10,277 nt of DNA from an uncultured Bacteroides sp. (lineage in GTDB: Bacteria > Bacteroidota > Bacteroidia > Bacteroidales > Bacteroidaceae), in NCBI GenBank assembly GCA_900557355.1, contig USSR01000195.1, forward strand, positions 1 through 10,277. Direction: 5' to 3'. The notes beneath the pieces are model-generated. The model did not search any database. It saw only the letters and a list, made by a program, of their open reading frames with translations, and was not told the origin of the DNA. Shown here one piece after another: positions 8,182-10,277 of this stretch. The translations under genes were made by a program, and so were the position numbers. The number at the start of each line of letters is the position of its first letter. Positions within the stretch are counted from its first letter, which is position 1.

Positions 8182-10134
8182 ATGAAATATAGCACGTTTT
8201 TTATATGTTTGTTGCTGGCACTGAAAGTGCCGGCGCAAACATTTCAAATCACTTCTCCTGATGGTAAGATACGTTTGCAAGTCAATTATGAGGACCAACT
8301 GTCTTATTCTGCTTCCTTTCAGGGGAAGACGTTGATTAGTGATTCACCATTAGGTTTTGAATTTAAGAATGAAAAGCCGATGGGCACTAACCTTTCTTTG
8401 CAGGATACCCCTGAAGTACTTGCGGAAAGTGAGTCATGGACACCAGTAGTAAAGAATAAGCATGATAGAGTTACTCTGAACTGGAATGAAGCTACATTGA
8501 ATTTCCGTGAGAAAGGAGGGGATTGCCGACAGATGGATTTTTGCATTCGCGTATATGATAACGGCATCGCATTTCGTTATCAGTTATATGGTGTACGCAA
8601 GATTGGCAATAGACATCTGACACGTGAATTGACAGGTTTCTCTCTCCCTGAATCATCAGTGGCATGGGTTGCTAAGTATAAACGTAATTATACTTCGTCA
8701 CAGGAATCGGAATTTGTTAAAACACCATTGAGTAAAATGCCGACGGATACAGTAGCTGGCCTGCCTTTCCTAGTCGAGATTGACAAACAAAATTATGTAG
8801 CGATTACTGAAGCATATATTGATGATTATCCGGGATTTTATATAGGTGTGGCAGATAGCAAGGTGGAAGGGCGACAAATGCTGACTACAAAGTTGTCACC
8901 TCTGCCCGGCGAGAATGAGGATGGAGTAAAAGCCCGCTTTTCTCAGAAGATGGTGACACCTTGGCGTGTTATCATGATTGGAGATAATCCGGGTAAGTTT
9001 ATTGAATCAGAATTAATCGCCGGATTGAATCCGCCATGTGCTATTGAAGATACGTCGTGGATAAAACCGGGAATGGCCGCCTGGGATCATTGGTGGAGTG
9101 GAGAGGTGAAAATGGAAATGGACGTGATTAAGGAGTATATAGATCTTGCTTCGATTCAAAGCTGGCCTTATATGGTGATAGACTGGCAATGGTATGGGCG
9201 CTATAATAAAGCGGATGCCGATATCACTAAACCGGCACCTCAATTGGATATGCAGGAGATACTTGAATATGCACGTTTGAAGAATGTACGTTGCTGGCTG
9301 TGGCTTTATTGTACGGACATAAATAAGAACGATAGCTATAAAGAGGCTTTTGCTCTTTATGAGAAATGGGGGATTGCCGGTGTAAAGATTGATTTTATGG
9401 ATCGTGATGATCAGGAAATGGTGAATTGGTATCGGAAGATTGTCACAACTGCGGCAAAACACAAGTTAATGGTTGATTTTCATGGCTCTTATAAGCCTGA
9501 TGGTATTGAACGTACGTATCCTAACTTGCTGACGCGTGAAGGAGTCATGGGAGAGGAGTATTCAAAATTCACAGATAGAATAGTGCCGGAACATAATGTG
9601 ACGCTTGCTTTTACCCGTATGCTGGCAGGACCTATGGATTATACTCCGGGCGGCTTTCTGAATGTTCCTCTTAAGGAATTTAAGAAACAGAGTCCTACTT
9701 TAGTGGCAAACACTCGTTGTGCAGAACTTTCTAAGTTCGTGATTTATGAAAGTCCGTTTACTGTCGTTTCTGATCATCCTAAACATATTCTCGGGCAGCA
9801 AGGAGCGGACTTCCTCAAGGTAGTGCCTACTGTATGGGATGACACTCGTTTTTTAGATGGATATCCGGGGGAATTTATTGCATTGGCGAAACGGTCAAAT
9901 GAACAATGGTTTGTCGGTGTGATGAATAACAGTACGAAACGGGTTATAAAACTAGATACTTCTTTCTTACCTGAAGGCGAATACGAACTTGAATATTGGA
10001 AAGACGCTAAAAATGCGGATAAGAAAGCGACGGAACTGGTAAATCAAAAGGTGCGTATTGTTGCCGGAAAACCTTTGACCGTGAAAATGGTTGCAGGTGG
10101 CGGTTATGTAGGTATACTGACTCCGGTACGTTAA
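8182..10134 (+). CDS. GH97 family glycosidase, retaining alpha-galactosidase-like branch
   Basis: A 650-residue glycoside hydrolase family 97 enzyme, probably periplasmic: it has a type I signal peptide (likely cleavage VPA-QT, residues 18/19) and no lipobox Cys. Residues ~20-285 form the GH97 N-terminal beta-sandwich, ~290-560 the TIM barrel (WIKPGMAAWDHWW, GVKIDFMDRDDQEMV, VDFHGSYKPDGIERTYPN, TREGVMGEEY, GPMDYTPGGF), and ~560-648 the C-terminal beta domain. Compared from memory with the two characterised B. thetaiotaomicron enzymes, Asp404 in KIDF aligns with the nucleophile of the retaining alpha-galactosidase BtGH97b, where inverting SusB has Gly. Gly435 in HG replaces SusB's base Glu508, and no Glu matches SusB Glu439. 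Glu459 (GEEY) matches the general acid Glu532, and Glu453 a calcium-ligand Glu. A retaining enzyme on alpha-galactosides or beta-L-arabinopyranosides is therefore more likely than an alpha-glucosidase. It is the last gene of the apparent operon and is full length. Confidence 0.95.
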   Translation: MKYSTFFICLLLALKVPAQTFQITSPDGKIRLQVNYEDQLSYSASFQGKTLISDSPLGFEFKNEKPMGTNLSLQDTPEVLAESESWTPVVKNKHDRVTLNWNEATLNFREKGGDCRQMDFCIRVYDNGIAFRYQLYGVRKIGNRHLTRELTGFSLPESSVAWVAKYKRNYTSSQESEFVKTPLSKMPTDTVAGLPFLVEIDKQNYVAITEAYIDDYPGFYIGVADSKVEGRQMLTTKLSPLPGENEDGVKARFSQKMVTPWRVIMIGDNPGKFIESELIAGLNPPCAIEDTSWIKPGMAAWDHWWSGEVKMEMDVIKEYIDLASIQSWPYMVIDWQWYGRYNKADADITKPAPQLDMQEILEYARLKNVRCWLWLYCTDINKNDSYKEAFALYEKWGIAGVKIDFMDRDDQEMVNWYRKIVTTAAKHKLMVDFHGSYKPDGIERTYPNLLTREGVMGEEYSKFTDRIVPEHNVTLAFTRMLAGPMDYTPGGFLNVPLKEFKKQSPTLVANTRCAELSKFVIYESPFTVVSDHPKHILGQQGADFLKVVPTVWDDTRFLDGYPGEFIALAKRSNEQWFVGVMNNSTKRVIKLDTSFLPEGEYELEYWKDAKNADKKATELVNQKVRIVAGKPLTVKMVAGGGYVGILTPVR

Positions 10135-10140
10135 AATTGC

Positions 10141-10200
10141 ATAGTATTTGGGCAGTACTGCTTTGACGAAGTAGTGTAAATGATAAAATGAAAATACTAT
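10141..10200. repeat. 9-bp perfect inverted repeat downstream of GH97
   Basis: ATAGTATTT at 10141-10149 is matched by its exact reverse complement AAATACTAT at 10192-10200, 42 bases apart. Between them lies a 10-base palindrome, GCAGTACTGC (10152-10161). The arms are A/T-rich and the spacing is long, so this may be chance. If real, it could form an RNA stem just ahead of the terminator hairpin. I see no gene in 10135-10277; the ATG at 10188 opens a frame to the window end, but it runs through the hairpin. Confidence 0.3.
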
Positions 10201-10227
10201 TTAATGGAAATATAGAAAAAACTTGCG

Positions 10228-10255
10228 AGGGGATTAGGTATTTACCTGATCCCCT
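10228..10255. terminator. strong hairpin, probable transcription terminator closing the operon
   Basis: AGGGGATTAGGT (10228-10239) pairs with ACCTGATCCCCT (10244-10255) around an ATTT loop. All 12 positions pair, with one G-U wobble. On the + strand the stem is followed by CGTATATATAAG, which lacks a U tract. On the - strand the flank of six A's at 10216-10221 would read as a U tract six bases past the stem. It may therefore work for both directions, or mainly for a convergent gene beyond the window. It lies 93 bp after the GH97 stop. Confidence 0.65.
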
Positions 10256-10277
10256 TCGTATATATAAGCAAATAGGT

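Noticed and set aside
9013..9462. 149-codon minus-strand ORF inside the GH97 gene
   Set aside because: It is antisense to the GH97 catalytic barrel and has no domain, start context or neighbour supporting it.
8182..10134. Calling the GH97 enzyme a SusB alpha-glucosidase
   Set aside because: SusB's Glu439/Glu508 base residues are absent and an Asp is present at the retaining-branch nucleophile position.
10188..10277. Possible next gene starting ATG 10188 (MKILFNGNIEKT...)
   Set aside because: Only 30 codons are visible, and the frame passes through a 12-bp terminator-like hairpin with a low-complexity start; not supportable.

Overview
The window looks like Bacteroides DNA or a close relative. 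It is AT-rich and has very tight same-strand gene spacing, A/T-rich leaders without Shine-Dalgarno sequences, and a SusC/SusD pair followed by lipoproteins whose lipobox cysteine is trailed by acidic residues. Species cannot be settled from the sequence. Every gene I accept is on the + strand, and together they form a compact polysaccharide utilization locus (PUL).

Layout: 2-298 is the 3' end of an ECF-type sigma factor gene that starts before the window. 299-429 is a short intergenic stretch with one 31-codon ORF (330-425) that may be an anti-sigma remnant; no convincing promoter is visible. 430-3687 encodes a SusC-like TonB-dependent outer-membrane transporter, and 3700-5421 its SusD-like lipoprotein partner. 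5439-6902 encodes a lipoprotein with three bacterial Ig-like (Big_2-type) repeats and a Trp-rich C-terminal domain, most likely a surface glycan-binding protein. 6950-8155 encodes a lipoprotein of the alginate-lyase superfamily (PF05426-type, PL38-like by motif). 8182-10134 encodes a GH97 glycosidase with a type I signal peptide and the active-site pattern of the retaining (alpha-galactosidase-like) branch, not of SusB. 10135-10277 has no convincing gene; it holds a 9-bp inverted repeat and a strong hairpin that probably ends the operon. Gaps between the five PUL genes are 12, 17, 47 and 26 bp, so they are probably one transcript.

Inferred working model: the Ig-repeat lipoprotein and SusD capture a glycan at the cell surface. 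The lipid-anchored lyase, probably also at the surface, cuts a uronic-acid-containing backbone by beta-elimination. SusC imports the oligosaccharides, and GH97 removes terminal alpha-linked sugars in the periplasm. A uronan lyase paired with a retaining GH97 suggests a uronate polymer carrying alpha-galactose (or beta-L-arabinopyranose) rather than plain alginate or starch.

The most striking sequence anomaly is a perfect 33-bp in-frame tandem duplication in the SusC plug domain (period-33 tract 1037-1106), which doubles the conserved strand-turn LIIIDGVESDA. Also notable: an ECF sigma gene sits directly beside a SusC gene with no intact FecR-type anti-sigma gene between them, and this SusC lacks the N-terminal STN signalling domain that normally accompanies such sigma/anti-sigma pairs.
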